DNA from: Candidatus Bathyarchaeota archaeon
GTDB taxonomy: Archaea > Thermoproteota > Bathyarchaeia > 40CM-2-53-6 > DTDX01
Direction: 5' to 3'
Assembly: GCA_018396775.1 (NCBI GenBank)
Contig: JAGTRF010000011.1
Location: 1-64,000 of the forward strand
DNA length: 64,000 nucleotides
The notes beneath the pieces were generated by a model, which saw only the letters and a list, made by a program, of their open reading frames with translations, made no database searches and was not told the DNA's origin. The translations under genes and the position numbers were made by a program. Below, one piece after another: positions 8,224-16,130 of the stretch (its first letter is position 1; every line of letters begins with the position of its first letter).

Positions 8224-8451
8224 TTAATCTGGTTCAGGAGCGGTTGTTAAAGCAGCTTTTCTTTTCTCTTCAATTCTCTTTAAATTTGATATATAACCTG
8301 CAATTTTATTTCTTAATTTTTTTCCATAAACATCTATAAGCTGCGCTACAATCTTCTTGTTTTCTTCAAAGCTGGTTGTAAACGCGTTAGGGTTAGCAGC
8401 TAACAATTCTTTAGCAGCTTTTTTAATTACGCGAGTTCTAACTTTCCCCAA
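8224..8451 (-). CDS. rps17e: ribosomal protein S17e
   Basis: A 75-residue basic small-subunit protein with the S17e pattern: MGKVRTRVIKKAAKELL at the start, then SFEENKKIVAQL and KKLRNKIAGYISNLKR. Length and ATG start match archaeal S17e. It is the first gene of a leftward operon (S17e, helical protein, SerK-like kinase, sulfur carrier). The divergent histone gene starts 187 bp away, leaving room for both promoters. Confidence 0.92.
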   Translation of the reverse strand: MGKVRTRVIKKAAKELLAANPNAFTTSFEENKKIVAQLIDVYGKKLRNKIAGYISNLKRIEEKRKAALTTAPEPD

Positions 8452-8637
8452 AACATTACCACCAATAATTTAAATAACTGTTTAAATTCAATATTTCTCT
8501 ATTTTAAATCTTTCTTTTTTGAGTTTATTTATTTTCTTGTTAATTTTGCATGTTTCCATTTAAATTTTAGCTTAAAAGCCTTAAAAACAAGCTTTTAAGC
8601 TTCTTATTATTTTTAAACTAAGAATAGGGCGTTTTCC

Positions 8638-8859
8638 ATGGAGAAAAAAGAAATTTCAACAGCAACTATTCACAGATTAATATTAAAGGGGGGAGCAGCT
8701 AGAGTAGGCGATGACGCTGTTGAAGAATTAAGAAAGATTCTTGAAGATTTAGCGGTTAAAATAGGTAGAGGAGCTTGGGAAATAGCAGTTTATGGTAAAA
8801 GAAAAACTGTTAAAGCTGGGGATGTTCGATTAGCAGCTAGAAGATTTATTAAGGAGTGA
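8638..8859 (+). CDS. archaeal histone
   Basis: A 73-residue single histone fold protein that wraps DNA as dimers or longer multimers. Landmarks: AARVGDDAVEELRKILEDLA (helix 2) and the end GKRKTVKAGDVRLAARRF with the RKT loop and the Asp-Val that cap the fold. A short N-terminal extension (MEKKEIST) precedes helix 1. Histones are missing from most Sulfolobales and related orders, so this narrows the host within the TACK group. It is transcribed alone, divergent from rps17e and ahead of the thermosome gene. Confidence 0.93.
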   Translation: MEKKEISTATIHRLILKGGAARVGDDAVEELRKILEDLAVKIGRGAWEIAVYGKRKTVKAGDVRLAARRFIKE

Positions 8860-8900
8860 AGCGATAAACTTTAAAGGAAGAATTTCAATTTACAAAATTA

Positions 8901-8974
8901 AAGTATAAAAACCACTTAGATAAAACAGATTACGCATTAAAAATATAAGATTTTATATTTAATTTTTGGAGGTG
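8901..8974 (+). promoter_or_regulatory. probable promoter and strong ribosome-binding site of the thermosome gene
   Basis: A TATA-like AAGTATAAAA lies at 8901-8910 in the histone-thermosome gap, and GGAGGTG at 8968-8974 ends 8 nt before the ATG at 8983. The Shine-Dalgarno match is the strongest of those checked and fits a highly translated gene. The TATA call is by position and composition only. Confidence 0.5.
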
Positions 8975-8982
8975 AAAGTTAA

Positions 8983-10611
8983 ATGGCATATCTTGCTGGT
9001 CAACCAATCTTGATACTGAAGGAGGGAACCAGCAGAAGAAAAGGTAAAGACGCTCAAAAAGCAAATATAACTGCTGCTAGAATTGTCGCTGAAAGTGTAA
9101 AAACTACGCTTGGCCCTAGAGGCATGGATAAAATGCTTGTTGACAGCCTTGGAGATGTTACTATTACTAATGATGGGGCTACTATTCTTGATGAGGTTGA
9201 TGTTCAGCATCCAGCAGCTAAAATGATGGTTGAAGTAGCTAAAACACAAGATAATGAAGTAGGCGATGGAACAACAACAGCCGTAGTATTAGCAGGAGAA
9301 CTGCTAAAATATGGAGAAGAACTTTTAAATGAGAATATTCATCCTACGATTATTGTTGGCGGCTATAAGAAAGCTGCTGAAAAAGCTATAGAAGTTCTTA
9401 ATGAAATAGCTGTTCCAATAGATCTTAACGATAGAGAAACTCTTAAGAAAATTGCTTTAACTTCAATGCGCAGCAAAAGCATTGTAGGCGCTGGAGATCA
9501 CTTAGCTGAAATAGCTATAGATGCTGTTAAACAAGTAGCTGAAAAAAGAGGAGAAAGCTACTATGTTGACATAGATAACATTCAATTAATTAAGAAAGAG
9601 GGAAAAAGCATTTTTGACACAGAGTTAATTAAAGGCATAATTATAGATAAAGAAGTTGTTCATCCAGGAATGCCTAAAAGAATTGATAATGCTAAAATAG
9701 CCTTGTTAGATGCCCCATTAGAAATAGAGAAAACTGAGATAAGCGCTGAAATAAGAATTAGAGACCCAACTCAAATGAAAGCTTTTCTAGATGAAGAAAC
9801 AAGAATGATGAAAGCGATGGTTGAGAAAATCGTTAAAACTGGAGCAAATGTTGCACTTTGCCAGAAAGGAATTGACGATATGGCTCAGCATTTCTTAGCT
9901 AAAGAAGGAATAATGGCGGTTAGAAGAATAAAGAAGTCAGATATGGAGAAGCTTGCTAGAGCAACAGGTGGAAAAATTGCTACAAACCTAGATGATCTTA
10001 AATCTTCAGATTTAGGCGAATGCAAGCTAGCTGAAGAAAGAAAAATTGGAGACGACAAAATGGTTTTCATTCAAGGATGCAAAGATCCTAAATCTGTAGC
10101 TATATTGATTAGAGCTGGATTAGAAAGGCTTGTTGATGAAGCTGAAAGATCTTTAACCGACGCTTTATCTGTGATAGCAGATGTTTACGAGAAAAACAAG
10201 ATTGTAGCTGGTGGAGGAGCTGTTGAAGCTGAGGTTGCTAAAAGATTAAGAGACTACGCTGCTAAAGTTGGAGGTAGAGAACAATTAGCTATAGAGGCTT
10301 TCGCTAAATCTTTAGAGGTTATTCCAAAAGCTTTAGCTGAAAACTCAGGGTTAGATTCAATAGATATAATGGTTTCACTTAAAGCAGCTCATGAAAACCC
10401 TGAAGGAAAATGGATGGGCGTTGACGTTTTCACAGGCAAAATAGAAGATATGATGAGTGAAGGCGTGATAGAACCTGTTAAAGTTAAAGAGCAGGCTATT
10501 AAATCAGCTGTTGAAGCTGCATCGATGATTCTTAGAATAGATGATGTTATAGCTGCAGCTAAGCCGCCGCCGACTCCACCGCCAAGAAAAGGCCCTGGTG
10601 AAATGGAGTAA
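8983..10611 (+). CDS. thsA: thermosome subunit (group II chaperonin)
   Basis: A 542-residue ATP-driven protein-folding chaperonin subunit that forms a two-ring cytosolic complex. Landmarks: [16 protein letters not shown], the nucleotide loop NDGATILDE and [15 protein letters not shown], the apical domain between about residues 210 and 370, and the closing equatorial domain with GGGAVE and GLDSIDIMV. The C-terminal tail ends in Pro-rich [16 protein letters not shown] instead of the common Gly-Gly-Met repeats. Only one thermosome gene is in the window, so ring composition is open. A clear hairpin terminator follows. Confidence 0.96.
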   Translation: MAYLAGQPILILKEGTSRRKGKDAQKANITAARIVAESVKTTLGPRGMDKMLVDSLGDVTITNDGATILDEVDVQHPAAKMMVEVAKTQDNEVGDGTTTAVVLAGELLKYGEELLNENIHPTIIVGGYKKAAEKAIEVLNEIAVPIDLNDRETLKKIALTSMRSKSIVGAGDHLAEIAIDAVKQVAEKRGESYYVDIDNIQLIKKEGKSIFDTELIKGIIIDKEVVHPGMPKRIDNAKIALLDAPLEIEKTEISAEIRIRDPTQMKAFLDEETRMMKAMVEKIVKTGANVALCQKGIDDMAQHFLAKEGIMAVRRIKKSDMEKLARATGGKIATNLDDLKSSDLGECKLAEERKIGDDKMVFIQGCKDPKSVAILIRAGLERLVDEAERSLTDALSVIADVYEKNKIVAGGGAVEAEVAKRLRDYAAKVGGREQLAIEAFAKSLEVIPKALAENSGLDSIDIMVSLKAAHENPEGKWMGVDVFTGKIEDMMSEGVIEPVKVKEQAIKSAVEAASMILRIDDVIAAAKPPPTPPPRKGPGEME

Positions 10612-10618
10612 CAAAATT

Positions 10619-10663
10619 AAAAAGGTAAATTTTTTAATTAACCTTTTTATTTTTCTTATTTTT
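10619..10663 (+). terminator. hairpin plus T tracts after the thermosome gene
   Basis: AAAAAGGT at 10619-10626 pairs perfectly with ACCTTTTT at 10641-10648, followed by two further T runs up to 10663, immediately before tRNA-Glu. This separates thermosome transcription from the tRNA gene. Confidence 0.6.
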
Positions 10664-10665
10664 GG

Positions 10666-10799
10666 GCTCCGGTAGTATAGCCCGGTTAAACATAAGCCGA
10701 AAGTATGGCGGGCTCTCGATTTTAAAAAAGGAGAAACCCGTCGACGCGGGTTCAAAAGCAAAGGGTTTCCTTTTGCTGAAAATCCCGCCCGGAGCACCA
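10666..10799 (+). tRNA. tRNA-Glu (CTC) with three apparent introns
   Basis: Acceptor GCTCCGG (10666-10672) pairs with CCGGAGC (10789-10795), A73 is 10796 and CCA 10797-10799. The anticodon stem is 10708-10712 with 10737-10741 and the CTC anticodon is 10715-10717. The T-stem GCGGG (10746-10750) pairs with CCCGC (10784-10788). The 134-nt gene exceeds a mature 78-nt tRNA by 56 nt. This is explained by inserts of 13 nt (about 10695-10707, near position 26/27), 17 nt (10719-10735, at 37/38) and 26 nt inside the T-loop (about 10757-10782). Removing all three leaves a normal TTCAAAT T-loop. Exact splice sites are uncertain by a few bases. Confidence 0.8.
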
Positions 10800-10824
10800 A
10801 TTTTTAAAGGAGAAAGCGTTTAAA

Positions 10825-11475
10825 ATGCTTGAAATTGACGAGAAAATAATCCTGCTTTTAGATGAAGTTAAAGCTAAAACAGGAAAAAGCTTATCTTTAA
10901 TTCCGAGAAGCAATCTACCGGTTAGAGCTAGTTTAATTGAAGAAGCCAACCGAAAAAAGATAACAATTCAGTATTCACCAGAAAAATGTGAGCCTGGAGA
11001 TTTAGCTTATGAATTGCTTAGAGCCATCCAATTAAACGATAAAGAATGGCTTAATGCAACCTCTGATTTAAAAACAAATAATGAAGCTAAAAAATGGATT
11101 AAAACTTTAGTTTATATGCCTTGGATTCTCTTCGAGTTAAAGCGTAGAGGATTAACTTTAAAAGGAATTTTGCTTGATAATTTTGAAGTTAATTTAGAGT
11201 ATTTAAAAGAGGAGGAGTCGCCTTACTGTCATATAGAAGATTTGAACCTTAGATTAATTTTTTCAGCAGTAAATTATGCTTTTTACCTTTTAACTAAAAG
11301 CGAAGTTGATTATGGTGAAAAAGGAACGGTTTATGAAGAACTTTATAAAATGAAGGACCCTAAAGCTTTAAAGCTTGGAGAAGAAACAGCGAAAATTATA
11401 GAGAAAAATAAATGCTTAACGCCTATAGAAGCTAAAAACGCTTTAAAAGAAATCTTTTCGCTAGTGAAAATTTAA
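10825..11475 (+). CDS. conserved protein of unknown function
   Basis: A 216-residue soluble protein that I do not recognise. It has an alpha/beta start (ILLLDEVKAKTGKSLSLIP) and a mostly helical second half, no signal peptide, no membrane segment and no cysteine cluster. An AAAGGAG ribosome-binding site precedes the ATG by about 10 nt, and codon use looks like that of the host genes around it, so it is a real gene. It lies alone between tRNA-Glu and tRNA-Leu on the same strand. No function can be proposed. Confidence 0.7.
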   Translation: MLEIDEKIILLLDEVKAKTGKSLSLIPRSNLPVRASLIEEANRKKITIQYSPEKCEPGDLAYELLRAIQLNDKEWLNATSDLKTNNEAKKWIKTLVYMPWILFELKRRGLTLKGILLDNFEVNLEYLKEEESPYCHIEDLNLRLIFSAVNYAFYLLTKSEVDYGEKGTVYEELYKMKDPKALKLGEETAKIIEKNKCLTPIEAKNALKEIFSLVKI

Positions 11476-11517
11476 TATTCACTATACATCTAAAATTTAT
11501 AAAGCCATTTTCTTAAA

Positions 11518-11620
11518 GCGGGGGTTGCCAAGTTAGGTCAAAGGCGCAGGGCTTAGGATGATATACGCATAGGAAACCCTGTCCCGTAGGGGTTCGTGGG
11601 TTCGAATCCCACCCCCCGCA
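11518..11620 (+). tRNA. tRNA-Leu (TAG) with an 18-nt intron; integration target
   Basis: Acceptor GCGGGGG (11518-11524) pairs with CCCCCGC (11613-11619), discriminator A is 11620. The anticodon stem CAGGG/CCCTG encloses anticodon TAG at 11554-11556. An intron occupies 11558-11575 at the 37/38 site. The long variable arm and the T-arm GTGGG TTCGAAT CCCAC fit a class II leucine tRNA. CCA is not fully encoded (CC then T). Its last 16 bases plus two following Cs recur at 19269-19286, marking it as an attachment site. Confidence 0.92.
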
Positions 11621-11622
11621 CC
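11605..11622 (+). repeat. attachment-site core, tRNA end
   Basis: AATCCCACCCCCCGCACC overlaps the T-loop, T-stem and acceptor 3' strand of tRNA-Leu plus two bases beyond. It is identical to 19269-19286, in the same orientation, 7.66 kb away. The tRNA gene stays intact on this side. Confidence 0.85.
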
Positions 11623-11678
11623 TTTTTACCGGTAAAATTTAAGTAGCGGTTTTACCTTGTTCTTTATTGGCGTCTTTC

Positions 11679-12215
11679 ATGAAGGCCGTTAGAGGTAAGA
11701 GTGAAACTATTAAGGATAAGGACCGTTTATGTTTATTTACCTTCTTTAGAAATGGTTGAGGATTGGAAGCGTAAAAGGCTGAGAAGGCTGGAGTTTCGCT
11801 TTCAAAGTTTATCGTCGACCGCGTCGAGGACTCTATTAGGCGTGATGAAGGAGAGGAGGGTTATTTAACTCGTGTTGAATTGATTAAAAAAGTTAAGGCT
11901 GCGGAAGATGAGTTAAAAAAAGCTTCATGAAGAAAATAGGCTTTTTAAAAGGCTTGTTGAAAACTTGGATAATGAGCTTAAACGTTATAGGGTCCAGCCA
12001 TTTCTTGAGGAGGCGTTTGAAGGCGTTAGAAGGTTTGATAAGGAGCTTGTTGAACTGCTTAAAAAGGAAAAAGAGTGTACAGTGAAGAAGAGATTCTAAC
12101 GCATTTAAACATAGATTCATCTGACGTGGAGCTTGTTAAGGCTGTATCAAAGCAGCTTAAAGCTTGGGAATCCTATGGACTGGTAAAGTACAGAGGAGAA
12201 GTTGGAGATGGATAA
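11679..12215 (+). pseudogene. broken RHH/coiled-coil/winged-helix plasmid-type protein
   Basis: Reading through at least three frame changes gives one coherent protein. An RHH-like start (TVYVYLPSLEMVEDWK, then KAEKAGVSLSKFIVDRVE) is followed by a charged coiled coil (LTRVELIKKVKAAEDELKK; LHEENRLFKRLVENLDNELK) and a C-terminal winged-helix-like end (YSEEEILTHLNI ... LKAWESYGLVKYRGE). Shifts lie near 11725, 11775, 11925 and 12080. Its last codons overlap the integrase start, so it was the upstream partner of the integrase, a position often taken by DNA-binding proteins of archaeal mobile elements. The exact family is not recognised. Either pseudogenisation or sequencing indels could cause the breaks. 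Confidence 0.65.
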
Positions 12216-13140
12216 AGTAAAATTGATTCAAGATTATTAACAGCTTTTATGAGGACTGTAAACTTAAAGGTATGACTGAAGAAAGTGTAAGAAAATACAT
12301 TTCTAGCATAAAAATGTTAATATTGTTTTTGGAGAGTAAGGGCTTAAACGTATTCGATGTTAATTTCCATGTGCTTAAAGATTTCCTGCACTATATGGTT
12401 TATAATAGAGGAGCTAAACATAAAACTGTTGAGAATCATTTTTCAGCACTTTCAGCATTCTACGATTACTTAGCGTTTGAAGGAGTAATGAATAGTAATA
12501 TTGTGCTACCGTTTAGAAGAAGGTATCTTAACGCTACAAGAATGACTATGGTGACCCACAGAGAAAACTGCTTAACATTGAGGAAATGTTAAAACTCATT
12601 AACTCAATTATCGATCCTAGAGATAAGGCAATCGCTATTCTATTTGCTAAGACTGGAATTAGGCGTAGCGAATTATTGAGAATCGATGTGAATGATATAA
12701 ATTGGGAAGAATACTCAATAACGCTTAAGCCTACACCTAAAAGAAGCAATAGGCTTGTGTTCTTTGATGATGAATGCGCCTTAACGCTTAAGAGATGGCT
12801 TAAAGTTAGGGAGAAATTGAATCCACCAACAAAAGCATTATTCGTAAGCTATCGGAGTTTGCGTAGGCTTGATAGAAACGGCTTATACACCGCCATAGTG
12901 AAGTATGCGAAACGCTTAGGCTTTCATAACCCAAATTCACCAAGGTTGGAGGATCATTTTGGACTACATTGTTTCAGGCATTGGTTCACGACATGGCTTT
13001 TAAGAAATGGAACGCCGAGGGAGTATGTGAAGGAGCTTAGAGGCGATAAACGCTATGAAGCTATAGACATATATCATCACATAGACCGAGAAGAACTAAG
13101 AAAGGCTTATTTAGCATGCATACCTAAACTAGGAATATAA
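12208..13140 (+). pseudogene. tyrosine recombinase (integrase), frameshifted
   Basis: An XerA/phage-type integrase of about 300 residues in three pieces. Codons 12208 to about 12230 give MDKVKLIQ. A second frame gives the SAM-like core-binding domain (SFYEDCKLKGMTEESVRKYISSIK ... NHFSALSAFYDYL). After a shift near 12531 a third frame gives the catalytic domain. The catalytic residues are present: Arg in KTGIRRSELL, HCFRHWFTTWLL carrying H-x-x-R, the second His region in YEAIDIYHHID, and a Tyr in the same segment (the pattern is DIYHHI). It is next to the tRNA att core and should have catalysed integration there. As it stands it cannot be made full length without frameshifting. Confidence 0.82.
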
Positions 13141-13908
13141 AGATTGACTCAATATGTTTTAGTGCCATCATTCGTCATAGCTATAAAGTAGCCCCTACCA
13201 TAAATAGATGGATGCTTTTTAATTGCTTTTTTATAAGTCTAAAATGCATTTTTTCAAGCAAATATGAAGGCCTATAAAGCCAATATAAACATGGAGGTGA
13301 TTAATGCTAAGCTAAAAAAAAGCAAAATAGGAAAAGCCAAAATTGTTCAAACAATCTTCCATCTCACATCAATCATCTAGTCATCTTAATGGAGGAAAGA
13401 AGAATTAAAATCGCAAAGAAGGTTTTTGAAGAAAATGTAGATTGGAAGAAAATCCTTAATAATGCATGTTTGGAGTAATTATGAACCACCACCAGCTTTC
13501 GCAGGTAGCTTTCTGTTTCAATGATTAGACTTAATTCCTACTCACCCATGGTGGAGGTCTCCTTCGAATGAAGCTGTTTCGATGAACCCCATATGGAAGG
13601 CGGGTCTCAATTTCAATAGGCGTAAATTCAGCCTGTCCCATGTTTACTAAAGGATAAATGTGAAGATGGAAGAAATATAAGCTTTTTGGCTTTCAACCCA
13701 GCTTTTGCAAGGGGCTTCTCGCGATATAGTTAAAATTAATTTTTATGACGTAAAACATTTATACATAAATTTAGATATACATAATTTAAAAATAGATTTT
13801 ATTACTTGAGTAATAAATTGATGTATCTTTTTGCATAAGTTTCCGTTTTACATGCTTCCTTCTAAAATTTAAAAAATTTTTGTCATATTAGTGAAAATTA
13901 AAAATTCT
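13141..13908. other. gene-poor stretch inside the element, with small remnants
   Basis: Between the integrase and the ATPase gene. A 38-codon frame at 13264-13380 (starts MKAYKANINMEVINAKLKK) and a ~30-codon frame from about 13391 (MEERRIKIAKKVFEENVDW) look like antitoxin-sized remnants, without support. 13481-13641 on the minus strand holds a TnpB-tail-like relic, listed separately. From 13700 on the sequence is very AT-rich with no feature that I can recognise. Confidence 0.5.
13481..13641 (-). mobile_element. relic of an IS200/IS605-family TnpB 3' end
   Basis: On the minus strand, 13641 down to about 13540 encodes MGQAEFTPIEIETR followed by a shifted frame SSKQLHSKETSTMGE and a stop. This resembles the low-complexity TPVEIE-type tail of archaeal TnpB proteins. 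It is followed by GGAATTAAGTCTAATC, ATTGAAACAGAAAGC and a hairpin-like AGCTACC...GGTGGTGGTTCAT ending at 13481, much like the right end/omega-RNA region of such elements. The nuclease body is gone. The call rests on remembered family patterns, not alignment. Confidence 0.4.
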
Positions 13909-16014
13909 TTATATTGTTATTTTGTATGGTGTGTATGGTTTTCCTGTTCCTTTGAAGAATTTTGTTGAGAATTCATAGTATAAAAGTCTTAGGGCTTGAA
14001 TCATTACTACCATCATTTCTAGGGTTAATGAGAATAGGTTTAGGAATATTAAGCCTAATCCTATTCCTAAAGCTGGGTTTGCATGCATAAGCTCAGCTAC
14101 AACAAGCGCGAAAGCTGCATGAGCTATACAGAAGCCTGCTATTCTAGCGTAGCTTAGCATATTGGCTAAGGAGCTTATTAAAGTTTCGATTAAAACGCCT
14201 AAACTCATTGTGGCGCCTTCCTTCGTTAATATAGGTTTTAAAGCTATAGCTATAACGCCTATAATCGTTAAAACTAAACTCCAGTGTTTTAAAACATTCA
14301 TTTTAAGTTCTGGAAAAGTTAAAACGCCTGGTATAACCGTTATGCCTAGGAAATGAAAAGCCGTGAATACTATGCCTAGGAAGGTTATTAAGCCTGCTAA
14401 ACCTTTTTCGCTTAATAAAGCTTCCATATACTCTTTAGCCTTCAAATAGTTTTTGATGCTTAAAGCTAAAGCTAAAATTATTTGCGTTATACCGAAGAAT
14501 ATAGCTATTTTAATAAGCCAAACAACATTACTAGGTGTTTTAACCCAGCCTGGGATAAGCCCAGGCCATAAAGGTTTAACCTCTAAAAGAAAGAATTCAC
14601 CAGCAAGTAAACCGAAAACCATAGCTGATAAACCTAAACCTATCATAAGTTTACCTAACTTAGCAAAATTTAAACCCATAACGTTACGTTTTAAAACAAA
14701 ACCAAACAATAAACCTAAACTTAAAATAATTAAGCCTTGCCCAAAATCAGGAAACATAACCCCAAACATTGTAACCCAAAGAATAGTGCTTATAATTGTT
14801 GGATCAGCTTCTTCATGACTTGGATAACCATACTGCCTTGTTAAAACTTCATAAACCTTAAAAAGCTTAGGATTCTCCATAACAGTAGGTACATCCTCAT
14901 CTGGTAAAGGATCATCGTAATAAAAGAATATGCTGCCTCCAACTTCCTTGTTTAAACTTTCAAGGTGAGCATTTAAACTCTTAATTTTATTTTCAGGAAT
15001 CCATCCTTGAAGGACAACCATCATCCTGCTTCTCAGTAGATTGGATTGAGCTGAATAAATATTCAAAGAATAGATAATAATAGGTTCTAGAGAAAGTAGA
15101 TCTTCCTTTAATTTATGAAGCTTATCCTCAAGCCTTTTAGCTTCTTCATCTATCCATATTAAGTCTTCCTCTACTTTGCCTGGCAACCCTTGAGGTAAAT
15201 TAAACTCTTTAAACTCGATTGTATTTAAAAGTTCTTCAATGTATGGCTTAAACTCTGTTAATCCTGTTATATAAATGAAGGTTTCTTTAGAGGAAATTGG
15301 AGCTTCTTTAAATGCGATGCTTTTATAATTTTTAAGCGTAAGCCTAAAGAAAGGCATAAGCTGAGTCTTAGCTATTCCAGCTTTAGCGAAAATGTGACCA
15401 AACATTCCTATATTCTCAGGATTAATTTTTTGAGCTTTAAGTATTTGAAGCGCAGGTTTAGCATCTTTAAGCAGCTTCAATCTCTCTACTGTTGTTCTAA
15501 TTTTTTCTTCTAAAGAAGAAGTTATTTCTTTAAGCTCTTCTATTGAAGAGATGTACAACTCACTTGTTGAGTTTTTACTGTATTCTATGGATTTTGTTTC
15601 TTCAGGCTTAATTAATTGTATAGTCTTCCTTGGCCAGTAGGGAAGCGCCGGTCCTCCAACGCTTAATTTCTCTTTTGGTTTTACACTCTTCATTTTTTTA
15701 ATAGCATTATATGAAGGCCCCTTGGCAGTTAAAGTGCTTTCTTCCATTTTTTCAAAAACCAAGCGTTCGTTAGTATGAGCTAGAGGTTTGCTTGCTTTTT
15801 CAGGTTCCTCAATTAATTTTTTTAAAGTATGTAAGCGCTCATATAAAGCTTCATACTCTCTTATTTCTTTTGAGGTTACCTCTTTAAATCCTATAAATTC
15901 TTTTTCATTAAGCTTTCTTAATTGAATAACCCCTAATTTACCTAAACGATCAAGAAGCTTTTTTTCATTATTAATTAAAGTGATTATCGTTAATTTTTTT
16001 ACTGGAATTATCAT
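13909..16014 (-). CDS. ntpI: V/A-type ATP synthase subunit I (a subunit)
   Basis: A 701-residue membrane subunit of the archaeal A1Ao ATPase, forming the stator half-channels for ions next to the K ring. Residues 1 to about 340 are cytosolic with long coiled coils (after MIIPVKKLTIITL). Residues ~370-690 hold seven or more membrane segments, with the conserved GVMFPDFGQG and SLANMLSYARIAGFCIAHAAFA (the essential Arg in YARI) and LLYYEFSTKFFKGTGKPYTPY at the end. The ATG at 16014 matches the family start; a longer frame to 16245 overlaps the divergent PhoU gene and is artefactual. The other ATPase subunit genes are not in this window. The gene sits, intact, between att repeats and among pseudogenes. 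Confidence 0.92.
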   Translation of the reverse strand: MIIPVKKLTIITLINNEKKLLDRLGKLGVIQLRKLNEKEFIGFKEVTSKEIREYEALYERLHTLKKLIEEPEKASKPLAHTNERLVFEKMEESTLTAKGPSYNAIKKMKSVKPKEKLSVGGPALPYWPRKTIQLIKPEETKSIEYSKNSTSELYISSIEELKEITSSLEEKIRTTVERLKLLKDAKPALQILKAQKINPENIGMFGHIFAKAGIAKTQLMPFFRLTLKNYKSIAFKEAPISSKETFIYITGLTEFKPYIEELLNTIEFKEFNLPQGLPGKVEEDLIWIDEEAKRLEDKLHKLKEDLLSLEPIIIYSLNIYSAQSNLLRSRMMVVLQGWIPENKIKSLNAHLESLNKEVGGSIFFYYDDPLPDEDVPTVMENPKLFKVYEVLTRQYGYPSHEEADPTIISTILWVTMFGVMFPDFGQGLIILSLGLLFGFVLKRNVMGLNFAKLGKLMIGLGLSAMVFGLLAGEFFLLEVKPLWPGLIPGWVKTPSNVVWLIKIAIFFGITQIILALALSIKNYLKAKEYMEALLSEKGLAGLITFLGIVFTAFHFLGITVIPGVLTFPELKMNVLKHWSLVLTIIGVIAIALKPILTKEGATMSLGVLIETLISSLANMLSYARIAGFCIAHAAFALVVAELMHANPALGIGLGLIFLNLFSLTLEMMVVMIQALRLLYYEFSTKFFKGTGKPYTPYKITI

Positions 16015-16130
16015 TTTCCTACACTCTCTGTTAAAATATTTATTTATAGAAAAATTTAAATATATCCTATTTAAAATATATTTAAGTAAATATTTAAAGA
16101 AATAAGTAATTACTAAAATGTGAGTAAAAT
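16015..16130. promoter_or_regulatory. divergent promoter region between ntpI and the AbrB-PhoU gene
   Basis: These 116 bp are almost pure A/T, with repeated TTTAAATAT-like boxes around 16060-16100 that could serve as TATA elements for both directions. The PhoU-type gene starts at GTG 16131, within a repeated ATGTGAG motif. The AbrB domain of the rightward product could bind this region (autoregulation), but that is inference. Confidence 0.45.

Noticed and set aside
13264-13480. Two short frames that look like small antitoxins
   Set aside because: They are under 40 codons, lack a recognised fold and have no toxin partner.
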